This document shows positions 25,263 through 37,748 of a stretch of DNA of 64,000 bases, piece by piece (the first letter of the stretch is position 1; each line of letters starts with the position of its first letter). The DNA is taken from contig CM060175.1 in NCBI GenBank assembly GCA_030549775.1, positions 6,510,564-6,574,563 of the forward strand, given 5' to 3'. The notes below the pieces were generated by a model. That model was not told the DNA's origin and made no database searches. It saw nothing but the letters and a program-made list of their open reading frames with translations. Source of the DNA: Tamarix chinensis (lineage: Eukaryota > Streptophyta > Magnoliopsida > Caryophyllales > Tamaricaceae). The position numbers and the translations under genes were made by a program.

Positions 25263-27216
25263 TGTAATATCCCAAAATTGTAAAAAATAGAAATTAATGA
25301 TTAAAACTTATTTAGAATAATTTAATTTTAAATTATTAATTTAATTATTTTGTGAAATTTTGATTTATAAAAATGGATATGATTGTTTAATGAGTTAAAA
25401 TAAATATTTTTCTATTTTATCATACTCTTTTTATTTAAATAAATTATCAAACCCATATTTTACTAAAATTATCCTCTAAAATTAATTTATTAAACTAATT
25501 CACCCATCTAAATAATTAAATACCCTAATTCCAAAAAAAATATTTTATTTTTCTTTTCCCCTTTTTCCTCTTTCCTTTTTCTTTCTCCTTTTCCTTTCTT
25601 TTTCCTTTTTCCTTCTTTCCTCCTTCCTTGGGCCGCACGACCTACCTCTTCTTTCTTCCCCTTCCCCCGCCGAGCCATTGGCCTTCTCCCCCTTTTGCTC
25701 ATCTAGCCCCTTCCCCCTTCTTTTTTTCTTACCTCTTTTCCCCCGGTGGGGCCAACACAACATCCTTCTTCCTTTCCCCTTCTCCCTCGCGCGGGTGGGC
25801 CGACTAGTTTCACCTTTCTCCCCCTCCTGACTAGCCTACCTACCTCGCCCTATTTTCTTCTTCTTCCTTCTCTCCCCCCTACACGTTGATCCCCCATACC
25901 TTCACTTAATCCCTTGCAACTCTTCCCTTGCACTCTTCCTCTCTCTCTCTCTCCTATCCCTTTCCTTTCCATTTCAAGCCAAAATTTCTCCCGCACAACC
26001 CCTCTCGTGTGCCACTTTCTTCCCCTTTTCTTCCTTCCTTCTCCCTGCCATCCTTCCCCGACCTATAACACCTACCCCTGCAGCCGCCTACCCCTAGACG
26101 AGCTTTGTCTGCCCTTCTCTCCCTCTTCTTTTTCTCCTTCTCCTCTACCCATTTCCCTTCCTTGATCTCCCTTCTTCCCTCCTACATAACCTCTCTTCTT
26201 CTTTCTTTCCTTCTCCTCCCTTCTCCCCTATTTTTCTTCGCTGCCCTCAACCACTATCTCCGCCGCATAACCAGCCACCACACCAACCCCTGACCTCCCC
26301 TACTTCCTCCCTACACCACCCAACAACCGCCACTAGCCCCTACAACCTACCCTTCTCTTCCCTTTTCTTTTCTTCTCCTTCTCGACCTCCATCCGGCATA
26401 ACCATGTTGCACCGTCGTCTCCTTTCTTCTCCAGCCGCCAAAGCCACCCGTCAGCCCCCTAACACCTCCTCTACCACCTCCCTACCTCAGTCGATTGAGA
26501 TCTCCCCTACAACCCCCTCATTTTTTTCTCTTCTCTTTCCTTCCTTCTCCTTTTTCTCACTTCATTTACACCACCTTTTCAGCCCTGTCTCCATCATCTC
26601 CACTTCCCTAAGCCACCAATATCCGACCCTTGATCACCACCTACACTCTGTCACCCTTCTTGCACCCAGCCACTACCCTTACTCCCCTCCACAAGCCACC
26701 ATTGAGACCTTTTCCTCCCTTCATCCACCACCTTCCACCTTTACTTCCCCATTTCCTCTCCCCCTTTTCTTCGTACATGCGGCTTACACTACCATGTATC
26801 GTGAGATCTACTACATGGTCTAAGCTTACTTAACAGAATTTTTTAGGTATAAATATAGTTAGTATTAGAATGTATATAATAAGATTTTTGATAAAAAAAT
26901 ATTCTTTTAATTTTCTACTACTAATATGCTAGTTTTGATAGTATTCCTAGATACAAATTTTACTAATCAAAGCTTAAACTTTTAATTGGGGTACCAACAA
27001 AGTTTAATTATTGGAAATAAGGTAACCATTATATCCTAGTAAAATGTATGGATATATGTATGCTAGCACATTAGGATTTTTGAATATGTTTGTGTGCATG
27101 TTATGTGGTGTTAAGTATATCATAATTTGTAGCATATGTTGGAATTTGAAATGAAAAAGCATGTTATGTTCTGTTATGTATAGAAATGATGGTTAAGAAA
27201 GAAGCCTTATTGTCAA

Positions 27217-27745
27217 TAATAATGTTAGATGCATATATATATGCCATGATAAGAAAATATGGCCATTTGTAGTAGAGATAGTGTTAATATGAGCCCTACG
27301 GGCATTTTAGTAATTTTACTTGTACAAAGGGTATGGCCTAAATAAGTGTGTATGGTAGGTAATAATAGGTATTAATAATGAATAATAATGGTTGGTGGTG
27401 TTAGACAATGCATATGGACCATAGGTATTAACATTTTATATGCCATGATAAGAAAATATGGCCATTTGTAGTAGAGATAGTGTTAGATGCATATATATAT
27501 GCCATGATAAGAAAATATGGCCTAATAATGTTAGATGCATATATATATGCCATGATAAGAAAATATGGCCATTTGTAGTAGAGATAGTGTTAATATGAGC
27601 CCTACGGGCATTTTAGTAATTTTACTTGTACAAAGGGTATGGCCTAAATAAGTGTGTATGGTAGGTAATAATAGGTATTAATAATGAATAATAATGGTTG
27701 GTGGTGTTAGACAATGCATATGGACCATAGGTATTAACATTTTAT
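27217..27745. repeat. Perfect 223-bp tandem duplication with a partial third copy
   Basis: Bases 27217-27439 and 27523-27745 read identically, 306 bases apart. The 83 bases between them hold extra partial copies of the first portion (the ATGCCATGATAAGAAAATATGG block appears four times in all). In this otherwise diverged copy D the perfect match implies a recent event. Confidence 0.85.
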
Positions 27746-27749
27746 GTGT

Positions 27750-28187
27750 TGGGGGTATTTTAGTAATTTTGGCATAAAAAAGGGGTAACTTAGTAATTTT
27801 ATGAATACAAGGGGTAATATAATAAATTAATAAGTAAGAAGGGTAGTTTGGTAATTTTGGCATGAAAAAGGGGTAACTTAGTAATTTTATGAATACAAAG
27901 GATAGTATGATAATTTGGTAAGAGGGGTATTTTGGTAATTTGACATAAAAAAGGGGTAACTTGGTCATTATACAAGTATGAAGGGTAATTTGCTAATTTA
28001 ACAAGTATGAGGGGTAAATTGGTAATTTAATAAGTATGAAGGGTAATTTGGTAATTTAACAAATTTAAATGGTAATTTAGTAATTTTAACAAGTATGAAA
28101 GGTATTTTGGTAATTATATAAGTAATTTAATTATAAGTATGAGGGGTAAATTGGTAATTTTAACAAGTATGAAAGGTAGTTTGGTAA
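27750..28187. repeat. GGTAATTT minisatellite in copy D
   Basis: Units of about 25-40 bases centred on GGGTAATTTGGTAATTTAAC or GGGGTAACTTAGTAATTTTA. It is related to the array in copy C but homogenised to different unit variants. Confidence 0.8.
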
Positions 28188-28340
28188 TTTAGTGGGCTAT
28201 TCTATTGCCAATTGATTTTAAGATGGAACCTCACTTGGGCTTATATGTATGTGTGTGCACATGTATCTATGTGTATGTGTGCATATGGTATAGGGTTCTC
28301 CCCAATCAAATTATGTCTAGGCCCACTTTTAGTTCCAACA
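28188..28340 (+). mobile_element. Truncated short LTR with primer-binding-site-like sequence
   Basis: The words CCAATTGATTTTAAGATGG, AACCTCACTTGGGCTTATAT and a final TTCCAACA match the intact short LTR at 40781-40965. The sequence right after it (AGGTAACAGAG, 28343 on) resembles the initiator Met-tRNA primer-binding site TGGTATCAGAG. The left part of the LTR is missing. Confidence 0.6.
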
Positions 28341-29279
28341 AAAGGTAACAGAGATTGGTTTTGAACCTAGATGACTATTCTCAAATCTTAAACAGAAGTT
28401 GTTTAATACTCTACTAGAAAGTTCAAGTTGGCCTAATGTGGGAGTTGATGGAGAAATAAATCTTCAAAATTGCAAAATCTTTAAATATTTCATTAACATC
28501 ACAAATGATGTTTGATTGGATTAAAATTCTTGGTACTAGAGGTTGTTGATGCTTCTCCAACAAATCACTAATACTTCTAAGAAGAATACACCATAGTTTT
28601 GTTCCTAGAACATACTCCAACTCACAAGCACTTACTCACTTGGAGAAGATGATAGAATTTTGAAAATTATATTCTTATTACCCAACTTGATAGTACTGTG
28701 TATAATAGGAGATCATAGGTATATATACATGGGTTTGTTCGGGTGTTACAATTTACACTAACTAATTGACAACTTTCTAACTAATATATCTATTTATCCA
28801 ACTAATCTAGCCATTGAAAATAACATTAGTTGACACTAACAACCTAGATTAGTCGTTGAATCTTAACATCAACTAACATTCAATGTTAGCTAGTAGTGTA
28901 ACCTCTATTATCCTCTAGTACACACGTAAAAAACATATGTAATCATTCCTAACAATTAAAAGACAAATATTTAAAAGTGTACATAAAATAACAAAGCTCA
29001 AAAATCCCTAACCATGTAAACATGTGATACAGTAAATAATGCATTGTCTTATAGCTTTGTCTTCTATGTTCACTTTTACATCTACTTACCTTGTACTTGT
29101 CTTGCACATGAGGTATTTTGAGTCAATTCTCCTTCTTCCAATCATGTATTACATGCAATAATTTCTTAATAAACTATTATTAGAATTAACGCTTTGGGGA
29201 CAATTTTCAAGAACTTCAAGAATGGTGGGTTTCATCTCCAAGAATGATAATTAATACAACTTTTGAGATTTAAAAATAA
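28341..29279. other. Non-coding sequence beyond the pol end of the gypsy remnant; its 3' LTR is probably within it
   Basis: The minus-strand gypsy pol reading ends near 29280, so its 3' LTR should lie here, but I could not define LTR ends. A TATATATACCTATGATCTCC stretch on the minus strand near 28700-28725 could belong to an LTR promoter. Confidence 0.35.
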
Positions 29280-30986
29280 AGTTAGATTCTGCTTCATCAA
29301 ACTATCCATTTGGAAGAGAATTTTTCCTCAAATTAGGGTCATTATAGTATGGATATAAATCACAAACATTAAAAGTTCCTGAAATTATTCCATAAGATTC
29401 AGTTAATTCTAACTCATAAGCATTGTCTCCAAAATTTCTTAAGATTTTGAATGGTCCATTAGCTCTTTGCACTAGTCTATTATTTCTTAATTTTGTAAAT
29501 ATGTATTTTCTTAATTTTAACCATACTAATTCTCCTAGAGAAAATACTTGTTGAATTCAATTCTTATTAGATGCATCTTGATATTTAGCAATAGATTTCT
29601 CAATGTTGTTCAAATTTGTTTATGAAGATTTTGACATAATTCAACTCATTATTTAGCACCATAGTTCTTCATATCTCCTTTATTTAAAGACAAGATACCA
29701 ATAGGCAAATAAAGATTAACCTTATAAACAATCTCAAATGGACTTGATTGAGCTCCACTAGAAGGACTGTTATTATATGTAAACTCAGCATGTGCTAGTT
29801 TTATATCCCAATCTTTTGTACTCACTGGTCATCATAGTAAAGTTTCTAAAGTTCTATTTGTTACTTTGGTTTAACCATCCATTTGAGGATGGTGATATTT
29901 ACTAAAAAAAAAGTTAGTACCTAACATATGCCAAAGTATCTTCTAAAAGTAACTAAAAATATTAACATCTCTATCCAAAACTATACTTTTGGGTATTTCA
30001 TGCAACCTTACTACTTTTTTGAAATATTAATCAATCACATGAGTTCCATCATCTGTTTTATGACATAAAATTAAATTTTCCATTTTTGAGAATTTATCTA
30101 CCAAGACCATAATATAATCATTTTCCCTTTGTGTCCTTGGTAACCCTAGGATAAAGTCTATACTACCCCCTCCTATGGTTGATCAGGATTAGATAAAGGT
30201 GTATACAAACTCTTGTAGAAAAAATTCTTGCTCTTTTGAAAAGCCATGCATCTCTCAATAATTGTTTGTCCCTAATTTATCATTTTTGGCTAATAGAAAT
30301 GATCTTGTAATAATTCCATAGTTTTATGCATAGCAAAATGACCAGTTATACCCCTTTCACGCACTTCCTTAACAATTTAATCGCACACACTACATCTAAG
30401 TATACTCAAATTTATTAAGTTTAAAAAGAAAGCCATCTTGAATCACATAATTACCAATTTAACTATTCTTTTTATTAGTATCTTTTGCATACAATTCATT
30501 CAACACTTCAAAACCTAATAACTTAGCATATATCATGATAAAAATCAAATACTTCATTGATAATTTGTCAGCTACCACATTTTCTTTACCAATGAAATGC
30601 TTGACAAAAAACATGAGCTGTTGTAAGAAACTAACCTATTTTGCAGCCTAGGACTAATTTTCTTTTGTCTATGTAAATATTTAAAACCTTCATGGTTTCT
30701 TATGAGAGTAAACCTCTTATCCCTATCCTACTAGTATCACATGTAAGTTCAAATAATTTATCAAAGTTAGGTAAAGATAAGATTGTTGCGTTACATAACA
30801 TGGCTTTTAATGTCTCAAAGGCTTGAGTTGCTTCCTCCCCCCACATTAATTTGTCTTTTTTCATGAGATGTGTACTTGAAGTGGCAATAGTTTAGAAGTC
30901 TAGATGAACTAACCATAAAAGCTTACTAATCCATGGAAACTCTATACCTCATAAATGTATTTAGGTATAATATAACATTGAATAAC
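29280..30986 (-). pseudogene. Ty3/gypsy pol remnant: RNase H, integrase and C-terminal part
   Basis: Minus-strand translation, with frameshifts and stops, gives in order: an RNase H-like section near 30560-30720, then a zinc-binding/H2C2-like linker (about 30230-30450). Next come integrase core words [13 protein letters not shown] and [20 protein letters not shown] (about 30030-30160) and HHPQMDG (about 29880). Last is a C-terminal section ending LRKNSLPNG near 29300. The coding path is broken in many places and is not functional. It continues the reverse transcriptase at 34731-35264 once the insertion at 30992-34725 is removed. Confidence 0.85.
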
Positions 30987-31639
30987 ATTAACGTAACACC
31001 CCCAAAATTATAGTTGAAAATTTTCGTTTAATCAAACCCTTCACCAAAACAGGGGGGGTGCTACTGCCATGATCAGCACAAGCGTGGCCCCCGGCCAGTC
31101 TCGCACCAACCAATAGGCTAGAAATTTCAGGAGTCATAAAATTGATTAGGCTATAAAATCATAATGATTTGAATAGTTCAAAATTGAAAGGGAAATCAGA
31201 GTGCGCAATTAAAGAGTCGTTATAGGATAGAAAATTAATAGAGTGTCAGAGCCCTTGAGGGAAAAGAACAATACAAATAGTAAGATAGGATACAAATTGG
31301 AAAATATGAGTGTAGATGACACTCACTCTTGGGCCTCATGCCAAGTCCAATAGGTCATCACTCAATCCTAACTAATGCATCAAATGCATCATAGACATCA
31401 AACACGACATCTCCTACATGCACCAACTCAAAAGGGACCTTTTCTCATGGGAATGAGTAGCACCTGTGAAATAGGTGATCATTTGGCTATGTATTGAGTA
31501 AGGTAATCATATGGATAAGGCCATGCAAGCACACACAGATAAATAAGGCATATAATACTCAATTCAAGTTCATAACATCATTCAAGACATAAGCCATTAT
31601 TTTTGTCTTACACATTTCCCATATTATTTCCGCATGAGT

Positions 31640-31975
31640 ATGAGGACCCCACTATGATAGCCAATGGACCGAGAAACACTCTATAGGAAAAAACACACCG
31701 AACCACTATTATAGCCGATGGACCGGATATCACTCCATAGGACATAACACACCTGACCACTATTATAGCCTGTGGATCGAAAATTATCCTCACTGGCCCT
31801 GACTCATGTGGTGTTCCATTATAAGTAGTTAGTATCTTTCCTTGATTTAAATCTATATAGGGTCTGATTTACCAAGCTCGGAACCCCATTATTATAGCTA
31901 GTGGACTGGAAGATGCTCCACAAGGCAAAATGCACCTAACCACTATTATAGCTGGTGGACCAAAAATTATCCTCA
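31640..31975 (+). repeat. ~58-bp subrepeats in LTR copy B
   Basis: Five units contain CCACTATTATAGCYRRTGGAYCG (Y, R variable), near 31650, 31705, 31762, 31890 and 31943. Most are followed by a short AT-rich word and CTCCATAGGA- or CTCCACAAGG-like text. Confidence 0.75.
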
Positions 31976-33219
31976 TTGGGCCCAACTTAATAATCTTTTA
32001 TTTTAATTATTTATTATTTTACTCGTATCTTATTCCACACACAACCCAGACTAGACATGTATGATCCACTGGACTTCCCATACTCACCCCTTTATTCCTA
32101 GTTCTCCTGAAAAGCCCTGTCCTATATCTTGGGACCTTTACACACCCTAGGGCACCAAGATTTCTTCCTCACCTTTTCCCCACTCACCATGAGAGACCCA
32201 AACTCTTATTCATGTGGATCGAGGCCCACTCTCCATAACTTTATTTTGCCTCACCATCGCCCTTTAGGGTTTCCATTAAAAACCCTACTCTAGCATATGT
32301 GGCCTCACTTCTCCCGATCCTACACCACTTATGCTCCCCTTTTCTACCCAAAACTACCACTCCACTCAGACCACGCCCAATGTCACAACTTCACTACCCA
32401 TCTCTATATGTGACCATGGAAACCCTAGTTCGTCCCCCAAACCTTAGTACTTCTCCTTTCTTTTATGGCATCCCCTCATCACCCAAATAACTTTCCACTT
32501 GACTCACTCCCTCTCCATATGACACCCTTCCATACTTATTCCACACTCTAACTATTCCCATTAATTGTCCTTTCTTGCCCACTTCTCTGGCTTAGGGTTT
32601 CCTCACAAACCTTAGCCAAGTCCCCCATGCACCCTTGTACCAACCCCCGTACTATTTTTCACATATGTACTCCAATTATCCCAACTACTCTTCTCTTACC
32701 TTACTTAGCCCTCAAGTCAACTTTTCCCACATAAAGGTCATCCCCATTCAAAGACTAACCATCCCATACGAGCCTTACACTCCCCATGCAAGATTTATTC
32801 TATCATCTTATTTTATTCATATTATCCTTTATTTATCCACCCATAAGACATGAGATACCCTAATCATTCTCAATTCCCTCTTAACACTCCCCTTTCTTTA
32901 CTTCTCTCATTTTCCCCACAACCTCATCTTACTACTTAGGGGCTCCAGGTATGCATGTCATACAGGGAAACCATATATAAGTACAACACAAGCACAAGTT
33001 ACATTACCATATTACACATGCCATAGAAACACTTACAACTTGCCTTACCTCCATGCTTACCATATCCTTACCTAAAATGATACCAGGCTTGGAGTATGCT
33101 CCTATGCCTCCTTAGAGGTCGGACTTGGTTCACCTATAAGAGGGAAACACTAGGGTTAACTTCCCTCTTATTACTTTCATTATTCTCTACTTTACCTTTA
33201 GTAAGATCTAGTATTATTG

Positions 33220-33300
33220 ATAGTGATAATAATAATGATGATAATGTCATAATAATAATAATAATAGCAGCAGCAGCAGCAGTAGTAGTAGTAATAATAA
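33220..33300. repeat. AAT and CAG/TAG simple repeats in LTR copy B
   Basis: An AATAATAAT run is followed by GCAGCAGCAGCAGC and AGTAGTAGTAGTA. This is the same landmark position at which copy A has its long TAG/TAA block. Confidence 0.85.
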
Positions 33301-34730
33301 GGTTAAATTAATAATTATACTAAAATAATATATACTTAGATATTAACAAGGGTTAGGGCACAACCTAAGTGAATGTGGCGACTAGGGTGGCGGCGGAGCA
33401 TGACGGCGAAGGCGGAGGCAGTGGTGATGGTTTTGGGAAATGTTGGTCTTTTGGGGCTAAAAGAGAGGGAGGGAGGTGGTGGTTGTGAGGTGGTGGAATC
33501 TTTGGTCTAAGAGGGTTGTAGTGGTGGTGGCGGCACATTAAGGTGGCGGTGTAGGCGGTGGTGGCTACTGTGGCCGAGAGTGGTGGAGAAAGAGGGAGGA
33601 TGAAGGAGAGGGAGAAAGGAAAATGAAAGGTAGGGAAGGTTCTGCTGGGTTGAGTGGGTGGCAAGGGAGGTGGTGATTGTGGATTGGTTCAGTGGAGGGT
33701 GATGCAGAGAAGGGGTTGGGTAGTGTTTTTGGCGGTGGCATTGCACATCGGAGGCTAGGGCGGCATCTAAAGCACGACGGTGAGAAGGGTCAAAATTTTC
33801 TAGGTAGAGCAAAGGAGGGGAAAATGGGGGATGGTAAGGGGTATTTATAGGTCGAGGGAGGGAGAAGAGGACAAAGGGGAAGAGGATAAGAGGCAAGAGT
33901 GGTAGGAGCTCACCAACCGGTGGTGGTAGACTAGTACGAGCCTACGAAGGTGTAGGGTACAAGTGGAAAATGGGGGAAAGGAAGGTAAATAGGCATGCGA
34001 GGGAGGCATGTTTGGCTTGAATTGGAAAGGAAAGGGATGGGGGAGAGAGAAGGGAGAAAGCCGGGGTGGTACAGTGGTATGGTAGGTTGGTTGGTGGCAG
34101 TTCTATAGGATCGACCTACAACGCGACGGAGGGAGAGGGGAGGAGGAAGAAGAAGGGATTGGGCTAGCCTATTAGGGGAAAAGAAAAGAAAGAAAAGAAA
34201 GAGGAGAACCGACTAGGCAAAGGGGAAAAAAGAAAGGCAGAATGGGTTGGGCTCCACATGGGAAAAAGGAAGAGGGGAGAAGAGAGACTAGGCTGCACGG
34301 GTGAGGCCTAATCAGGGGAAAGGAAGAGAAAAAAAAAGAAAAGGAGGAAGGAGAAAACGAAGAAAGAAAAAGGAAAAAGGAATAAAAAGGAAAAAGAAAA
34401 AAAATTAAAAAGAAAAATAGGGTAGTTGAGGTATTTAGGGTATTTTTTAGTATTTTAAAAATATTTTAAAATAGTTAAATTAGTAAAATAAATAATTAAT
34501 TAAATTCCTTTTTATATTAATTTATAAAATTTGGGGTATATCTTCCTAATTTTATTTTTGTTAGCAAATTACCCTAATCTTCCCTAATTAAATCCTACGT
34601 TATTTCCTCCCTTTTTTTGTCTTAATTACTCCCATTATTTTATTAAAAATATTATATTTAATTAATCTCAAAAATAAATCCCTATTTTATTATAAGTTTC
34701 TAAATTAGGGTTTTAGGGTATTACAATTAA

Positions 34731-35264
34731 TCTTTTTAGGATCTACTTTTATACCTTTGCTAATTATAATATAACCAAGGAAAACAACACTCGAAAGCAC
34801 AAAGTCACATTTTTCATTTTTCCATAGTGTTTATCTTCCATTAATTTATCAAATAACTTCTTTAAATGAATAAAATGATTGTGATCATTTTCACTATACA
34901 CAAGTATATCATCTAAGTACACCACAATGAATTTTCAAAGGAATGGATGAAGAACTTCATTCATAAGTCTCATGAATGAACTAGGTGTATTACATAATTT
35001 GGAAGGCATCATAGTCCACTAATATAGACCTTATTTAGTTTTAAATTTTGTTTTACAATCATCTCCTTCTCTTATCCTCATTTGATAATATCCACTCCTT
35101 AAATAAATTTTAGAGAATACTTATGCTCCACACAACTCATCTAGGGATAGGAAATCAAAATTTGATATTTATATTGTTTACAACCCTAAAATCAATACAC
35201 ATGTGCCATGTACCATCTTTTTTTAAATAATTATATCAAGTACACAACATTGGATCATGCTTTC
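34731..35264 (-). pseudogene. Ty3/gypsy reverse transcriptase fragment
   Basis: On the minus strand one frame gives MMPSKLCNTPSSFMRLMNEV followed by a section ending VVYLDDILVYSEN, which contains the YLDD catalytic motif of reverse transcriptase. A KKLFDKLMEDKHYGK-like continuation reads toward the insertion of copy B. Stops and a frameshift are present. The fragment is cut on its left by solo LTR B and on its right by element E, both of which interrupt the same pol gene. Confidence 0.85.
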
Positions 35265-37748
35265 TATAACACCCCCAAATTTTAAACTAAAAAAATTTTG
35301 TTCAAAAAATTTTGTTAAAGAAAATTTTAAAACAAAACCGAGGAGTGTCTTAACTATGAGAGATGTATTATCATCACCTAACATATGTTTGATACAAGGT
35401 AAAATGAAGCAATGAACCAAATCATGTATGCAACAATAGTATAACAATGACAACCACAAAATGAAAATGATATAGATAAGTATGGATTTACAAAATCCAA
35501 ATACAGGATCCTAAGCTAATACTTTAAATAACCAAAGTGAGCACAATATATCTAAACCGATTAGTCTAACTTTCAACTAAATAAAAATGTAACTCTTAAT
35601 CCCCAAAAAATGGTCGGCTACTAACCCACGGTATCATCGTCAACATAGTCAAGCTAAGAGTCATAACCCTGTAAATAGTCCTTTGTTCACCAGAATAAAA
35701 GCCAGATCATTACAATGACCACACAAATGTAGTATCACTATGGTGAAGTACTGGTAAAACAAACTACCTAAAATATGGTAAGTTCTTATGCTACACATTG
35801 AGGTCATGTAGTAACATGGTATAACTCTTACTGAGATAACATAAATTCCAAGATGATGAATATAAAATGATAAATCATACTCGCACAAGAATCATGGAAG
35901 AAGTAACAATATAGGCAAATCATTAAACCTACACAAATTAGAATGTATTATTAATCCTCCTCTTAGTGACCATATACTTCAATTATTAAGATATTCAGAT
36001 AGACCACACTTAGTTCTCTATCATGAATAAAAGTCATGGCAGCATACACACACAATAGGATACCATACCCACCACACAGGGTTAGGATAAATTAAAGGGG
36101 CTTTCTCTAGGGATACCACACCTACCACATATAGATTGCAACAAACCGATTAGAAACCAACAAACCAATGGGTTAAGCAAACTGATCAACTATTCATGGT
36201 AACAAGTCAACCAACTCATCAAATCAATCAAATATTCAAGAAACCAGCCGATCATGATTACCAACCCAAGATATTGTTCAAACAATCGGTTGATTATTCT
36301 AGGTGAACAATGCCTAAACCTACAATCAAAACACGATTAGAAATCACCAAAATTTCCAAGTTTAATCCTAAAATGCTTCTATGTTATAAAAAAAACATAA
36401 AAAGACATGCTCCACATAAAAAATCACATGGGTATATGGTAGAATCAATACTCAATAAGATCATGCTTAAATTTCACCAAATTCATCTATGATATCAACA
36501 TACTTAAAATATGATCTAAAATCTCAGAGATTAAAAATTTCCACTTGCTTGAATCTAATAACTAAAAATAATACTTACATATCATACAAGCATACCAAGA
36601 ACTTGAAACCACAACAAATAACATGAGAGCTTTTGCATGTTAGAGATAATGATACCTTACCTCCAAGAACATCTTTAAGCACAAAAATATTCTTAATTTT
36701 ATGGTCTATACCAAAATCTCAATTTTCTAAGAGAGTGAATAATCAAAACCATTAAAACTTTCAAAACTTAATAAAATAAAATTACAAGAAGGAGAAGATA
36801 AATGGGATAACATAACATTTTCTCAAAACATAAACTAAAGAGAGAGAAACCAAGATCTTCCACATTTCTCAAAACCTTAATTCTTTCTTGCTTAAAATAA
36901 ATAAGGTAGAATTAAGATAAGACTAGGACAAAAAAAAGACAAGGAATAGAGAAACAGAGGTAACCTCTATTCTTTCCCAACAACAAGGAAAATGATAGAA
37001 AAGAAGGATATCTCAACACTTGATAAAATCTACTAAAAGAAAAGAGAGAATAGAGCAAATTCAAAATGAGAGATTTAATGATGAATTAGGATGGGGGTTC
37101 CTCAACCTTCCTTATGCTAAACAATCAGAGAAAGGAGAAAGAGAAGAAAGTTGACTTATGTCGAGTGTGAGGGATCGAGGTGTAAGAGGGTGAATGATGA
37201 GAGTAAGGGAGGTGGATTGAAATTTAAAGGATTATAAAGATTAGGTAAGTCAGAGGGAAGGGTGTAACTCAACCTATAAACAACTATGCCTGCTAGAGGA
37301 GAGAGAAAAATGAGGGAAAGTGACATAAGGTGAGAATACCTCAAAAGAACTTTTAGGGAAATTTTTAGCTATATAAAAGTCATAGAATGATCTAAAAAAT
37401 GTTAAAATAATTCCAAAGTATCAAAATATGCTTATTAGAACAAATATATTATAATTATAAGTTTTCATAAACATTAAAAAAAATGTTTGAAGTTAAAATT
37501 AGAAAGGGATATGAAATCCCAAGATAACCAGTCAATTATTGTGGACAAACTAGTTGACTGGTTTATTGGAAAATAAAAGTGCCAGTTCCTTAGTATATTG
37601 GTCATTTAGTTGGGTAACTAGTCGACTAGTATCCTTAAAATTCATATTTTTAGTATAATTTCAAGCCCTTTTCAAAACCAAAACTAATTTATGTTGTATC
37701 AACATAATTTTAAATACAATTTAAAGGATTTTAGGATGGAATATTACA
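35265..37748 (+). mobile_element. LTR-like insertion E in the gypsy pol (about 2.48 kb)
   Basis: The gypsy pol reading stops at 35264 and resumes after 37748. The inserted block begins TATAACACCCCCAAATTT (T-A rather than T-G) and ends GGATGGAATATTACA, similar in terminal style to the TGTAACACC LTRs but different inside. It is non-coding, AT-rich and carries palindrome-like CCAGTC/GACTGG words near 36120-36300 and 37520-37640. I could not find a convincing target duplication (CTTTC on the left, CACAC on the right), so the exact right edge is uncertain. Confidence 0.6.

Larger units (their letters stand above)
25263..28187 (-). mobile_element. Truncated solo-LTR-like copy D, inverted
   Basis: On the plus strand it begins TGTAATATCCCAAAATTG, as copy C does. 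A pyrimidine-rich tract (25545-26790), a landmark with TATGTATGCTAGCACATT, and a GGTAATTT minisatellite (27750-28187) follow in the order seen in copy C. It lacks the subrepeat region and the CCCCCAAAATT end, so its 5' part (in its own orientation) is missing. It stops against another LTR fragment at about 28188. Confidence 0.65.
30992..34725 (+). mobile_element. Solo LTR of about 3.73 kb inserted in the gypsy pol (copy B)
   Basis: The copy begins CGTAACACCCCCAAAATT (the expected initial T changed to C) and ends TTAGGGTTTTAGGGTATTACA. It is flanked by a perfect 5-bp duplication ATTAA at 30987-30991 and 34726-34730. The gypsy pol reading resumes on both sides. Internal order matches copy A: CCCCCGGCCAGTC region, CCACTATTATAGC subrepeats (31640-31975), the CTTACCTAAAATGATACC landmark (33065), a short AAT/CAG simple repeat (33220-33300), then the G/A-rich tract (33360-34410). 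Confidence 0.88.

Noticed and set aside
26404..26823. 139-codon ORF
   Set aside because: It lies in the pyrimidine-rich tract of LTR copy D and has the same composition artefact.
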